Positions 33,457 to 41,657 of a DNA stretch of 64,000 bases are shown here, one piece after another. This DNA is from UBA4744 sp963707435 (GTDB taxonomy: Bacteria; Actinomycetota; Acidimicrobiia; Spongiisociales; UBA4744), in NCBI GenBank assembly GCA_963707435.1, contig CAVPPF010000004.1:186001-250000 (forward strand), read 5' to 3'. The position numbers and the translations under genes were made by a program. The stretch's first letter is position 1; every line of letters starts with the position of its first letter. Below the pieces are notes generated by a model, which worked only from the letters and a program-made list of their open reading frames with translations, was not told the DNA's origin and searched no databases.

Positions 33457-34637
33457 AGCGTCTCCACCTTCCGTTTCAGAACAACCCAACCAAGCCCGAA
33501 GAGCGCAACACACCAGGCCAACAGTGCCCCAACGTCGGGGAGAACCTCCGCCCAGCCGTCACCATAGGTGGAGACCTTGACCAGGCCCTGCACGAGAGGA
33601 TATGACGGAAGCCCCCGGATCCAACCCGTCGCCGTGCCGGGGAAGAGCACGGTGAATGCCGGGATCATGAGCGGGACCATGAACATCATCCCGTAGAAGA
33701 GGTTGCTCAGGAAGTCGCGGCCGAGCGAACCGGCCACCATGGCCGCGCCCGACACCATGACCGCCCCGAGCAGCATCAAGGTCACGATCAACAGTGGTTC
33801 GTTGCCCAGAACATCGATGGCGGCCATGAGGATCACAGCCTGGCCCAGCCCGAGCACCGCGCCGGAGATCCCCTTGGCGGCCAGCACGTCCCCGGTCGTC
33901 GCCGGGGTGACCAGCAGGGCGGTCACGGTCTTCGTTTGCACCTCGCGAGCGATCAACGATGACATCCCGAACATCTCCATCAGCAGAACCAGAAAGACCA
34001 GCAACGGCCGGAAGCTCTCTCGGGGCGTGACCTGGTTCCCGGCCCGATCCTGACCCAACACCGTGTAGACCTCTTGCGGGTTGGCGGTGTCCACCGGCAG
34101 AGGGCTTCCGGCCACGGCAAACGCCAGTTCTTTCACGAGGCTCGACATCGACGACTTGAGTTCTTCAGGGACCTGCGCATCGACGAAGATCTCGACGGTG
34201 GTCCGGTTTCCGGCAGCAGTGGCCGCCAGGAAATCGGCCGGAAAGGCCAACCCGACACCGACGTTGGCTTTCTCCGCTCCGTCGGGTTTCTCGACATCGG
34301 AGTTGTCCGGGATCACCACGACGCGACCGTCGGTCTGCCAGGCGTCGGCTTCGCCGGCCACCACGGATCGGAGGTCGGCTGCGGAGTCGAACCCGACCAG
34401 GCGAAGACCTTCCTCTTCGGTGGATTCCAGGCCGGCCAGAATCGCAGGGTCCCCCAAGCCGGAAATGCCGACGGGGATCGATTCATCGACCCGGTCGGGC
34501 AGGACCCAGAAGATCAGGATCATGAAGATCAGCACGAGGAGGGTGAGGAACATCCACAACCGGTCGCGGCTGTACTCGGTCAGGTCCTTCTTGACGATGG
34601 ACCCGACGATGGCGGCTCGCGAGACGGGCCGGGTCAT
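33453..34637 (-). CDS. ABC-2 type transporter permease (first subunit)
   Basis: A 394-residue ABC-2 permease with the same topology as its downstream paralogue: N-terminal helix (29-47), large extracytoplasmic domain and a C-terminal helical bundle. The EVQTKTVTALLVTPATTGDVLAAK stretch (seen in parts) is the ABC-2 cytoplasmic signature. It overlaps both neighbours by four bases, so regulator, ATPase and two permeases are one coupled operon. Similar to the Na+ or bacitracin exporters of the NatAB type, without evidence for a specific substrate. Confidence 0.88.
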   Translation of the reverse strand: MTRPVSRAAIVGSIVKKDLTEYSRDRLWMFLTLLVLIFMILIFWVLPDRVDESIPVGISGLGDPAILAGLESTEEEGLRLVGFDSAADLRSVVAGEADAWQTDGRVVVIPDNSDVEKPDGAEKANVGVGLAFPADFLAATAAGNRTTVEIFVDAQVPEELKSSMSSLVKELAFAVAGSPLPVDTANPQEVYTVLGQDRAGNQVTPRESFRPLLVFLVLLMEMFGMSSLIAREVQTKTVTALLVTPATTGDVLAAKGISGAVLGLGQAVILMAAIDVLGNEPLLIVTLMLLGAVMVSGAAMVAGSLGRDFLSNLFYGMMFMVPLMIPAFTVLFPGTATGWIRGLPSYPLVQGLVKVSTYGDGWAEVLPDVGALLAWCVALFGLGWVVLKRKVETL

Positions 34638-35497
34638 CCTTCCAACCCCCTCCCCGTCATTTGAATGAAGATGTGCTCGAGCGTGGCTTCTTCGGTATGA
34701 ATGGTCATCAGGTCGGGCGAACCGACGGCCGTCCTCAGCGCCTCACCGGCGCCGGCGTCCTCGAGCGAGACGATCTGCTCGCTGACGCCCGACCCTTCGC
34801 GCGTGCGAACCCGTATCGATCGCTTGCCGTGCTTCAGTTTCAAAGCTTCAGGGGTGTCGATTGCGTACAACTGACCCTCGTTGATGAAGGCGACCCGATT
34901 CGAGAGTTCGTCGGCCTCGTTCATGTCGTGGGTGGTCAGCAACACCGCGGCTCCCCGGTCGGCCTCCTGCTGGATGAGCTTGCGAATTGCTTGCGAGGAC
35001 ACCGGGTCGAGTCCGTCGGTCGGTTCATCGAGGAAGAGCACCTTTGGCGAGTTCACCAGGGTCCTGGCCATCATCAGCCGTTGCTTCATGCCCTTGGAGT
35101 ACTTCGCCACGCGATCCTTGGCCCGGTCGGCCAAGCCAACGCGCCGGAGTAGCTCATCGGTGTCCACATCCTTGATCCCGAAGAGGCTGGCGTAGAACTT
35201 GAGGTTCTCTTGCCCGGACATGCTGTCGTAGAGGTTTTTCTCCTCGAAGCACACCCCGATCTGCGCCTGCATGACGGGATCGTCTTGCGTCACATCGACG
35301 CCCAGCACCCGGGCCGTGCCGGACTTCGGCGTGAGCTGGCCGGTGAGGATCTTGATGGTTGTTGATTTGCCTGCGCCGTTTGGTCCCAGGAACCCGAGGA
35401 TTTCGCCCGATGCAACCTCAAAGCTGATACCCCGGATAGCTTCGAGGTCACCGTAGGCGAAGGTGACATTTTCGACCTTGATGGCGGCGTCCGTCAT
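34634..35497 (-). CDS. ABC transporter ATP-binding protein
   Basis: A 287-residue ATPase with Walker A FLGPNGAGKSTTIK, the signature YSKGMKQRLMMAR (SKGMKQR in place of LSGGQ, typical of NatA/CcmA-type ATPases), Walker B VLFLDEPTDGLDP and the H-loop LTTHDM. It pairs with the two downstream ABC-2 permeases. ATG 35497 overlaps the GbsR-type regulator stop by ATGA. Confidence 0.94.
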   Translation of the reverse strand: MTDAAIKVENVTFAYGDLEAIRGISFEVASGEILGFLGPNGAGKSTTIKILTGQLTPKSGTARVLGVDVTQDDPVMQAQIGVCFEEKNLYDSMSGQENLKFYASLFGIKDVDTDELLRRVGLADRAKDRVAKYSKGMKQRLMMARTLVNSPKVLFLDEPTDGLDPVSSQAIRKLIQQEADRGAAVLLTTHDMNEADELSNRVAFINEGQLYAIDTPEALKLKHGKRSIRVRTREGSGVSEQIVSLEDAGAGEALRTAVGSPDLMTIHTEEATLEHIFIQMTGRGLEG

Positions 35498-35955
35498 GCG
35501 TTCATCCTCTCGTTCCAACGGTCCATGACCGTCTCAAACTCTCTCTCGAAGAAGGAGTACACGTCGTGCATCTCCAGCAGGCGTTCCCGAGCCTTGTCGT
35601 CGGGATCCAGAGCCAAAGCCTCTTCCGCTGAGCGGCGGATGTACCCGATCGCTGCGAATTTCTTGGCGAGGATCGAGCCCCACACGCCCTTGATGATCCG
35701 GTTGTGCGCTTCTCGCGATCCCCGGACCCGATATCGCTCCACCAGGTCGGTCCCGACCAGAAACTGGGTGGCGTTGCTCACCGAAGCCTTGCTCACCCCG
35801 AGTTCCTCAACCAATTGGCTGGTGGAGAGCCCTTCGCCTTCAGCCAGGGTGAGCGCCGTATAGACCCGCGCCACCGTGTGGGGAAACCCGACATCTTCAA
35901 GCATCCTGGTGAGCCGCTCGTGCATCGCGGCCCAGCGCCGGTCACGATCGTCCAC
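35494..35955 (-). CDS. GbsR/MarR-type transcriptional regulator of the ABC operon
   Basis: A 153-residue winged-helix regulator. The HTH is in GLSTSQLVEELGVSKASVSNATQFLVG and the wing follows with LVERYRVRGSREAHNR, the GbsR-like pattern. A long C-terminal helix probably forms the dimer interface. GTG 35955 has GGAGG six bases upstream and is preferred to ATG 35973. As first gene of the exporter operon, and with an inverted repeat just upstream (35966-35995), it most likely represses its own operon until a ligand (possibly an exported compound) binds. Confidence 0.85.
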   Translation of the reverse strand: MDDRDRRWAAMHERLTRMLEDVGFPHTVARVYTALTLAEGEGLSTSQLVEELGVSKASVSNATQFLVGTDLVERYRVRGSREAHNRIIKGVWGSILAKKFAAIGYIRRSAEEALALDPDDKARERLLEMHDVYSFFEREFETVMDRWNERMNA

Positions 35956-35965
35956 TGCGTACCTC

Positions 35966-35995
35966 CATAACATTCAGTTCGTTGTGAACGTTATG
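35966..35995. promoter_or_regulatory. Candidate operator of the GbsR-type regulator
   Basis: An inverted repeat CATAAC (35966-35971) / GTTATG (35990-35995) encloses a second one, GTTC (35977-35980) / GAAC (35986-35989). TGAACG is also present twice in direct order (35985-35990 and 35994-35999). The site lies 11 bases before the regulator start, where a repressor would block transcription. Confidence 0.5.
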
Positions 35996-36103
35996 AACGA
36001 TATTCCATTCGAATCGGAGAAGATAGAGGATTCCGGCCCAAACCGGCGTGCCCCCTCGACCCTGGTTGGGACCGCGTCCGACCCGGGCCGAGGACCCTCA
36101 TGA

Positions 36104-36367
36104 CGACCGAATACAATCCTGCTCGAGGCGTTTCCTGCTGCAGATGCTGCCGACCAGGAATCACTCCTCCTCTTCTCACAGGACGGGACCTCGTGGAGTG
36201 TTCAGCCACTCGACGAAGCCTTTGGAGCCGGTACAAGCGTCACGGCGCCGGCGGTAGTCGACGACATGGCTCTGGCGGCCGTCCAGCCACATGATCCGAA
36301 CGCCCCCGTACAGGATTCGGAGTTCACTTCAGAGCCGAGCCAGATCTGGATCGGGACACTTCCGTAG
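36104..36367 (+). pseudogene. C-terminal remnant of a lost protein
   Basis: A frame of 87 codons, open from the TGA at 36101-36103 to TAG at 36365-36367, has no ATG, GTG or TTG before its last third. Its translation is protein-like (FSQDGTSWSVQPLDEAFGAG, then a TSEPSQIWIGTLP ending) and resembles the C-termini of sialidase/BNR-type or other secreted actinobacterial beta-propeller proteins, which often close with W-x-G-T-P. A strong terminator follows 43 bases later, as expected for the end of a former gene. No upstream part is visible, so the 5' portion has been deleted. An unusual start codon is a less likely alternative. Confidence 0.55.
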
Positions 36368-36410
36368 CCTGGAGGCCCAACCAGGCGGCGACACCGCAGG
36401 GAACAAGAAT

Positions 36411-36438
36411 GGAGGGGCCGTTTCGGCCCCTCCTTTTT
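36411..36438 (+). terminator. Strong rho-independent terminator
   Basis: GGAGGGGCC (36411-36419), loop GTTTC, GGCCCCTCC (36425-36433), then TTTTT (36434-36438). It is the clearest intrinsic terminator in the window. The only frame it could end is the gene remnant at 36104-36367, and it lies before the next start at 36502. Confidence 0.9.
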
Positions 36439-36501
36439 ACGTCACTCGCTCGCCGAGACCCCTTCGGGCACGCGAAAATCCTGCAGGCTACCGTTCGCGC
36501 C

Positions 36502-37071
36502 ATGACTCCCCGCTACGAGTACCGGGTGTGGGCGCCGGATCTCTCCGAATTGGCCGCCCGGTTGGCGGCGCATTGCGAGCCGCAGGGCGTGCGAGCCGGC
36601 GAGGAGACCTACCTGGTGCATCCCCGAGCCGATCTCAACGTCAAGATCCGTTCCGGGACACTCGATATCAAGCAGCTCGTGCGGATCCAGCAAGGTTTTC
36701 AGTTATGGACTCCCATCTTCAAAGAGGCCTTTCCGCTTTCCGCTGCCTCCTCGGCAGAAGCAATGGGATACCTGGCCGTGTCCCAACCGTCGGTCGGCCG
36801 GGATACACCGCTGGATCTCGACGACTTCCTGGTCCTGGCCGGGGAAGCAGGAATGGCAACGGCACGGGTGGCTAAACAGCGCCACGGCTATCTGCAGGAG
36901 GGTTGCATCCAGGAGTTTACCGAGGTGACGATCAACGGGTCCGGCGTTCACTCCGTAGCGGTTGAGTCTGAGGATCTGGATATCGCTTCGGCCGTCGCGG
37001 ACCGACTGGGCATCACCGACCGACCCAACGAGAGTTATCAACAGGCCATCCGGCGCGCACTCGGCATGTGA
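36502..37071 (+). CDS. CYTH-like protein of unknown function
   Basis: A 189-residue soluble protein. It begins RYEYRVWAPDLSELAARLAAH and has YLVHPRADLNVKIRSGTLDIKQLV, a strand pattern with basic and acidic residues facing one side, as in triphosphate-tunnel (CYTH) folds. The canonical ExExK motif is replaced by EYRVW, so it may be a divergent member. ATG 36502 is used; the frame further upstream crosses the terminator. The next gene, a clear CYTH protein, starts 10 bases after its stop, so they are probably co-transcribed. Confidence 0.6.
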   Translation: MTPRYEYRVWAPDLSELAARLAAHCEPQGVRAGEETYLVHPRADLNVKIRSGTLDIKQLVRIQQGFQLWTPIFKEAFPLSAASSAEAMGYLAVSQPSVGRDTPLDLDDFLVLAGEAGMATARVAKQRHGYLQEGCIQEFTEVTINGSGVHSVAVESEDLDIASAVADRLGITDRPNESYQQAIRRALGM

Positions 37072-37081
37072 AGGAGACGGC

Positions 37082-37561
37082 ATGGGCATGGAAATCGAAC
37101 GGAAGTACCTCATGGCGTCCGACGACTGGCGCGGCCGGGCGGATGGAGTGGACTACCGCCAGGGGTACCTCTCAACGGTCAAAGAACGTACCGTCCGGGT
37201 CAGGACGATCGCCGATCGTGGTTTCCTCACAATCAAAGGGATATCGACCGGCGCCAGCCGCCGCGAGTACGAATACGAGATTCCGGCCGGAGAAGCCCAT
37301 GAAATGCTCGATGAGTTGTGTGAGCGCCCCCTGATCGAGAAGCGGCGGTTCGAGATAACGCACGCCGGTCTGATCTGGGAGATCGACGAATTCTCTGGAG
37401 ACAACGCCGGCCTGATCATCGCCGAGGTCGAGCTGGAGAGTGAAGACCAGCTCATCGATTTCCCGTCGTGGATCGGCGAAGAGGTCACCGGCGACCCCCG
37501 CTACTTCAACTCCAGCCTGGTAGCCAATCCGTTCTCGACCTGGAGCGAATCAGACCGTTAG
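37082..37561 (+). CDS. CYTH domain triphosphate-tunnel protein
   Basis: A 159-residue CYTH protein. The signature ExExK appears as MEIERKYL at the N-terminus. Tunnel residues follow in RTVRVRTIADRGFLTIKG, REYEYEIP, IEKRRFEI and EIDEFSGDNAGLIIAEVEL. Members hydrolyse inorganic triphosphate or thiamine triphosphate, or act as class IV adenylate cyclases; the short one-domain form is most like the bacterial triphosphatases. AAGGAGA precedes ATG 37082. Confidence 0.9.
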   Translation: MGMEIERKYLMASDDWRGRADGVDYRQGYLSTVKERTVRVRTIADRGFLTIKGISTGASRREYEYEIPAGEAHEMLDELCERPLIEKRRFEITHAGLIWEIDEFSGDNAGLIIAEVELESEDQLIDFPSWIGEEVTGDPRYFNSSLVANPFSTWSESDR

Positions 37562-39006
37562 CCCTCCAGGTTGATGTAGATGTGTTTGGTCTCGAGGAAG
37601 GACTCGAGGCCCCACGGGCCCAGCTCACGGCCCACTCCGGACTGTTTGTAGCCTCCCCACATGGCTTCGGACGGGGCAGGCTGGGTGTCGTTGATCCACA
37701 CGATCCCGGCCCGGAGAGCTCGCGAAACCTTCAGGGCCTTGGTGATGTCGTTGGTCCACACCGATGCCGCCAGACCGTAGATCGAATCGTTGGCGATCCG
37801 AACGGCATCATCGACATCGTCGAACGGAATGACGGCCATCACCGGACCAAAGATCTCCTCCTGAGCAATCGTCATCCGGTTGTCGACGTCGGCGAAGATG
37901 GTCGGTGGCACGAAGTACCCGCCGGCCAGATTGGCGGCGGTCGGCACCCGTCCCTCAAAGACCAGGCGGGCCCCGGACTCCTTGCCGATTTCGATGTACT
38001 TCTGGACACGGTCGCGATGTTGGGACGTCACCAGCGGACCCATCGTGGATTCAGGATCCATGCCGTCGCCCAGCTTGAGATCGGCCGCGTATTGGCTCAT
38101 GGCGTCCAGCGCCTCGTCGTAGATCGACCGCTCGACCAGCACACGCGAACCTGCGGAGCACACCTCGCCCTGGTTGTAGAACACCCCGATGGCACTCCCC
38201 TCGTAGGCAGCGGCGAGGCTGGCGTCGGCGAAGACGAGGTTGGGCGACTTGCCCCCCAGCTCCATCGTGACCCGCTTCATGGTCTCGGCGGCCAGCTTGG
38301 TGATCCGCTTTCCGACCTCGTCCGATCCGGTGAAGGAGATCTTGTCAACACCGGGATGGGTCACCAGTGCATCGCCGATGCTGGACCCCGGTCCATTGAT
38401 CACATTGAACACCCCGGGGGGCAGGCCCGCCTCCTCGAGGATCCTCGCCAGCTCCAAGGAGGTGAGCGGAGTCGGACTCGCCGGCTTGAGGATGGCAGTA
38501 CAACCGGCCGCGAGCGCGGGAGCGATCTTCTGGCTGGCCATGAGCACGGGATAGTTCCAAGGCGTGATCAGGACGGCGACGCCGATCGGTTCTTTGACGA
38601 TCAGGCTCATGGCATCCGGTCCGACCGGTGGAATGGTCCCCATCACCTTGGTCGTCCACCCGGCGTAGTACTCGAACATGAAGGCCGACTCGTCGATGTC
38701 CTCGAGGGCATCGGAGTACAGCTTGCCGTTGTCGCGGGTTTCGAGTTCGGCCAGCTTCTCCCGGTCACGGCGCATGATTTCGGCTGCCCGGAACAGGATC
38801 GTGGCGCGCTCACGCGGCGCGGAATCGGGCCCCCAGGGGCCCTCGTCGAAGGCCCTACGAGCGGCGGCAACTGCCCGATCGACGTCCGCCTCCGATCCGG
38901 CCGCATATTCGGCGATCACCTCACCGGTTGCCGGATTCCTGGTCTCGAGGGTGCCGCCCTCGGCTGCGTCGGTCCACGTTCCATCGATGTAGAGCTGCGC
39001 GGTCAT
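37558..39006 (-). CDS. Aldehyde dehydrogenase (NAD(P)-dependent)
   Basis: A 482-residue ALDH. Conserved residues: Asn151 (PWNYP), Lys174 (ILKPASP), Glu249 (MELGGKSP) and the catalytic Cys283 (QGEVCSAG). FTGSDEVGKRI and EEIFGPVMAVIPF are further family blocks. It resembles betaine-aldehyde / aromatic aldehyde dehydrogenases. ATG 39006 has GAGGAGG upstream. It converges on the CYTH gene with a 4-base overlap of the two 3' ends. Confidence 0.95.
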   Translation of the reverse strand: MTAQLYIDGTWTDAAEGGTLETRNPATGEVIAEYAAGSEADVDRAVAAARRAFDEGPWGPDSAPRERATILFRAAEIMRRDREKLAELETRDNGKLYSDALEDIDESAFMFEYYAGWTTKVMGTIPPVGPDAMSLIVKEPIGVAVLITPWNYPVLMASQKIAPALAAGCTAILKPASPTPLTSLELARILEEAGLPPGVFNVINGPGSSIGDALVTHPGVDKISFTGSDEVGKRITKLAAETMKRVTMELGGKSPNLVFADASLAAAYEGSAIGVFYNQGEVCSAGSRVLVERSIYDEALDAMSQYAADLKLGDGMDPESTMGPLVTSQHRDRVQKYIEIGKESGARLVFEGRVPTAANLAGGYFVPPTIFADVDNRMTIAQEEIFGPVMAVIPFDDVDDAVRIANDSIYGLAASVWTNDITKALKVSRALRAGIVWINDTQPAPSEAMWGGYKQSGVGRELGPWGLESFLETKHIYINLEG

Positions 39007-39082
39007 GCTTCCTCCTCGACGCCTCGTCGTACCCGAAGCTAGCGGCTTGCAGTCCCCTGCCGGTCCGACCGAATCTGAACCG

Positions 39083-39652
39083 CTACGGCGCCCGAACCGC
39101 AGCCAGCACGAACCGCACCGTTGCTCCGGCCAATCGGGCAACGTCCCTCGTTTCCACCTGATCGGCTTGAGGAGTCAGCACCTCCCGGATGAAAGCGGCG
39201 TCGGCCTCCGGATCCAGATCAGGACGGAAAGCCCCCTCAGCAATTCCCTCTTGCAGGATCTCGCGGACTATCTCCTCGGTCTGGCTGCGGTGAGCCCGCA
39301 GCACCTCCTGGGCCCCCGGCGACAGGAGGCCCTCCAGTGAAGCGAGGGCGCCGCCATGGGCACTCATCGCGACCGAGTGCCGGATCAGTTGTTCCAGCTT
39401 CGCGGCAGCGCCTTCATGGCCTTCGAGCAGCGTGCGGACGTGGGTCAATCCCCGTTGCTCGTGCTGTTCGATGACGGCCGTGACAATGCTCTCCACATCG
39501 GCGAAATGGTTGTAGAGGGTCTGACGAGCCACTCCGGCTTGACGGGCCACTTCGGACATGGTGACGCCGGCCAGGCCGCGCTCCGAGAGCAAGGCCATAG
39601 CCGCCTCGGCGATCCTCTCCTGCGGACGTGAGCTCTGGCGAGTTCCCCCCAC
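39083..39652 (-). CDS. TetR family repressor of the DrrAB-type exporter
   Basis: A 189-residue TetR regulator. The HTH is in RIAEAAMALLSERGLAGVTMSEVARQAGVARQTLYNHFADVESIV (present as one uninterrupted HTH block), and the ligand-binding half is helical. GTG 39652 or TTG 39658 are possible starts; TTG overlaps the permease stop. It is the last gene of the ATPase-permease-regulator operon. A near-perfect operator lies in the promoter of that operon (41449-41469), so it probably represses it. Confidence 0.88.
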   Translation of the reverse strand: MGGTRQSSRPQERIAEAAMALLSERGLAGVTMSEVARQAGVARQTLYNHFADVESIVTAVIEQHEQRGLTHVRTLLEGHEGAAAKLEQLIRHSVAMSAHGGALASLEGLLSPGAQEVLRAHRSQTEEIVREILQEGIAEGAFRPDLDPEADAAFIREVLTPQADQVETRDVARLAGATVRFVLAAVRAP

Positions 39653-39654
39653 CG

Positions 39655-40452
39655 TCAAACCTTTCGGTAGAGGCGGGTCGTCAGCGGAATGAAGATGGCC
39701 AGCAGCACCACAATCCAGACGACGGCAAACAAGGAGTCCGATCCGGCCGGTCGGCCGTCGACCAGGGCCCGCACCGCATCGGATGCAACCGAGATGGGCT
39801 GATTGTCGGCAAAAGCCTTGAGCCACTTCGGCATCGTGGCGGTGGGAGTGAACGCACTGCTGGCCATCATCAAAGGAAAGAGCCAGAACATGCTCAGCAT
39901 CCCCACCATCTCCGGGTTGCGGAGCTTGGCGGCGATCGCCGCTCCCAGCCAGGAGAACGAGTATCCAATTCCTATCGTCAGGGCGAGAGCAGCAATGGCT
40001 CCTCCCAGCGAAGTGAACCGAAACCCCATGAGGTATCCAACACCGGCAACCAGCAGCACTCCGATGATGTTGCGGGCCGCATCGGCGACGGTACGGCCGG
40101 CGATGACCGCCACCTGGTTCATGGGGAGCGAACGAAACCGGCTGATCACCCCTTCCGACAAATCCTGAGCAAGACCGGTGCTCGTCTGCTGGGCACCCTG
40201 CAGTGCTGTTATGACGAAAACGCCGGGGACGAGGTATTGGATGTAATCGACTCCGGTCCCGGCACCGATCGCGCCCCCAAACACATAGTTGAAGAGGAGC
40301 AGGAAGAACATGCCCATGATCACTGCAAAAGTCAGCATCTCGGGCTGCCGGGAGGTCCGGACCATGTCCCGCCAGGTAATGGTGGCCGTGTCCTGAAATG
40401 CCCAACGGAGTTTGTCTGAGGTGGTGGGAGGGGAATAGGAGAAGTCGGTCAT
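39655..40452 (-). CDS. DrrB-like ABC-2 permease
   Basis: A 265-residue ABC-2 permease with six hydrophobic segments and an N-terminal cytoplasmic stretch carrying MVRTSRQPEML. The ABC-2 motif LSEGVISRFRSLPM is seen. It matches daunorubicin-resistance DrrB-type permeases, which export hydrophobic drugs or lipids together with a DrrA ATPase. The start ATG 40452 lies 14 bases after the ATPase stop. Confidence 0.9.
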   Translation of the reverse strand: MTDFSYSPPTTSDKLRWAFQDTATITWRDMVRTSRQPEMLTFAVIMGMFFLLLFNYVFGGAIGAGTGVDYIQYLVPGVFVITALQGAQQTSTGLAQDLSEGVISRFRSLPMNQVAVIAGRTVADAARNIIGVLLVAGVGYLMGFRFTSLGGAIAALALTIGIGYSFSWLGAAIAAKLRNPEMVGMLSMFWLFPLMMASSAFTPTATMPKWLKAFADNQPISVASDAVRALVDGRPAGSDSLFAVVWIVVLLAIFIPLTTRLYRKV

Positions 40453-40466
40453 CGCGAGGGCTCCAA

Positions 40467-41417
40467 TCAGGCTGTGACGCTGTAGGTGTGCGTGAGGAAT
40501 ACGTCGTCGAGGGTGGGACGTCGATAGTGGAAGTCAACAACAGGGATCCCCGCATCCTCGATTCGACGGAGCAGCCCCAGACTGCTCGCCGAACCGCCGG
40601 GAACGGGAATAGTCACCGTTCTTGCGGCCACGCCATATTCGCCAACATGGCCTTTCAGTACTTCTGTCGCCCGAGCCAGATCGCCCTCAGACGCGAAGTG
40701 CACCTCGAGGACATCGCGCTTGAGATCATCCTTGAGTTCCCGAGCCGTTCCCGTTGCCACCGCCCGGCCTTCGTCCATGATCAGGATGTAGTCGGCGAGC
40801 CGATCGGCTTCTTCGAGGTACTGCGTGGTCAGCACCACGGCAGTCCCCGCATCGGCCAGCCCGCGGATCTCCTCCCACAGTTCCGTGCGGCTCCGGGGGT
40901 CAAGTCCGGTAGTCGGCTCGTCGAGGAACAGCGCCAGAGGATTGGCAATGAGGCTGGCCACCACGTCGAGCCTTCGATGCTGTCCCCCCGAGTACGTACC
41001 AACGGTCCGATCCGCGTAGTCGGTCATCCGGAACCGTTCGATCAGTTCCTCAACTCGAGCGCGACGCTCGGTTCTCGGCAGCTTGTAGAGGCGGCCAAAC
41101 ATCTCGAGGTTTTCACGGGCGGTGAGCTTCTCGTCGACGGCAGCCGCTTGTCCGGCCAACCCGATGACTTCGCGAACAGCCTCGGGCTGACCCGTCAGAT
41201 CAAACCCGGCAACGGATGCCCGGCCCCGGTCGATGGGCAAAAGGGTCGTCAACATGTTGATCGTCGTGGTTTTGCCTGCCCCGTTCGGTCCCAACAGGGC
41301 AAAGACGCTCCCGGCCCGAGCCTCGAAGCTGAGATCGATCACGGCCTGGGTATCGCCGTAGGACTTGTGGAGGCCTTCGGCCACGATAACCGGCGTGCCT
41401 TTGGCAAATGTTCTCAT
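40467..41417 (-). CDS. DrrA-like ABC exporter ATPase
   Basis: A 316-residue ATPase: Walker A LLGPNGAGKTTTINML, signature YSGGQHRRLDV (with the R-L-D of DrrA-type proteins), Walker B LFLDEPTTGLDP and the H-loop region LTTQYLEEADRLAD, where the usual His is Gln, also typical of DrrA. The C-terminal extension includes the DVFLTHT ending. ATG 41417 follows GAGGAG. Its promoter contains the proposed TetR operator. Confidence 0.93.
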   Translation of the reverse strand: MRTFAKGTPVIVAEGLHKSYGDTQAVIDLSFEARAGSVFALLGPNGAGKTTTINMLTTLLPIDRGRASVAGFDLTGQPEAVREVIGLAGQAAAVDEKLTARENLEMFGRLYKLPRTERRARVEELIERFRMTDYADRTVGTYSGGQHRRLDVVASLIANPLALFLDEPTTGLDPRSRTELWEEIRGLADAGTAVVLTTQYLEEADRLADYILIMDEGRAVATGTARELKDDLKRDVLEVHFASEGDLARATEVLKGHVGEYGVAARTVTIPVPGGSASSLGLLRRIEDAGIPVVDFHYRRPTLDDVFLTHTYSVTA

Positions 41418-41445
41418 GAAGCGTGGCTCCTCGTCGTAGGGGTAA

Positions 41446-41474
41446 ACTATATAGACAATTTGTCCATATGCCAA
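41446..41474 (-). promoter_or_regulatory. Promoter with embedded TetR-type operator of the drrA-like operon
   Basis: Read leftward: -35 TTGGCA (41474-41469), a 17-bp spacer and -10 TATAGT (41451-41446). The spacer and -10 hold the palindrome ATAT-A-GACAATTTGTC-C-ATAT (41449-41469), with nine of ten base pairs symmetric around T41459. This is the size and position expected for a TetR-family operator, and the TetR gene is the third gene of this operon. Confidence 0.8.
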
Positions 41475-41657
41475 GACAGATCGTCTTGATGCTCGATCAA
41501 CAGGAGGTAGCGCACCGGGTTCGACAGGCGGCGGCTCGGGAGCCGGTGGGGCCAGGAGTACGACTCGCGAACGTCTACAACCTTTGATTTCCCAAGGCGG
41601 CCTGCGTCCAGGCCCTGGATCAGATGCCGATAGGCTGAGAGCGCCCGGGAGGTAACC

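Noticed and set aside
39653..40555. In-frame extension of the TetR gene through the permease region
   Set aside because: It is out of frame with the DrrB-like permease on the same strand and not protein-like; the HTH domain begins right after GTG 39652.
41468..41587. A 39-residue peptide frame in the gap before the ABC exporter, considered as a lasso precursor
   Set aside because: It has no Shine-Dalgarno, overlaps the promoter/operator of the opposite operon and lacks a leader motif or a Gly/Cys/Ala-1 core after a Thr; kept only as an unlikely candidate.
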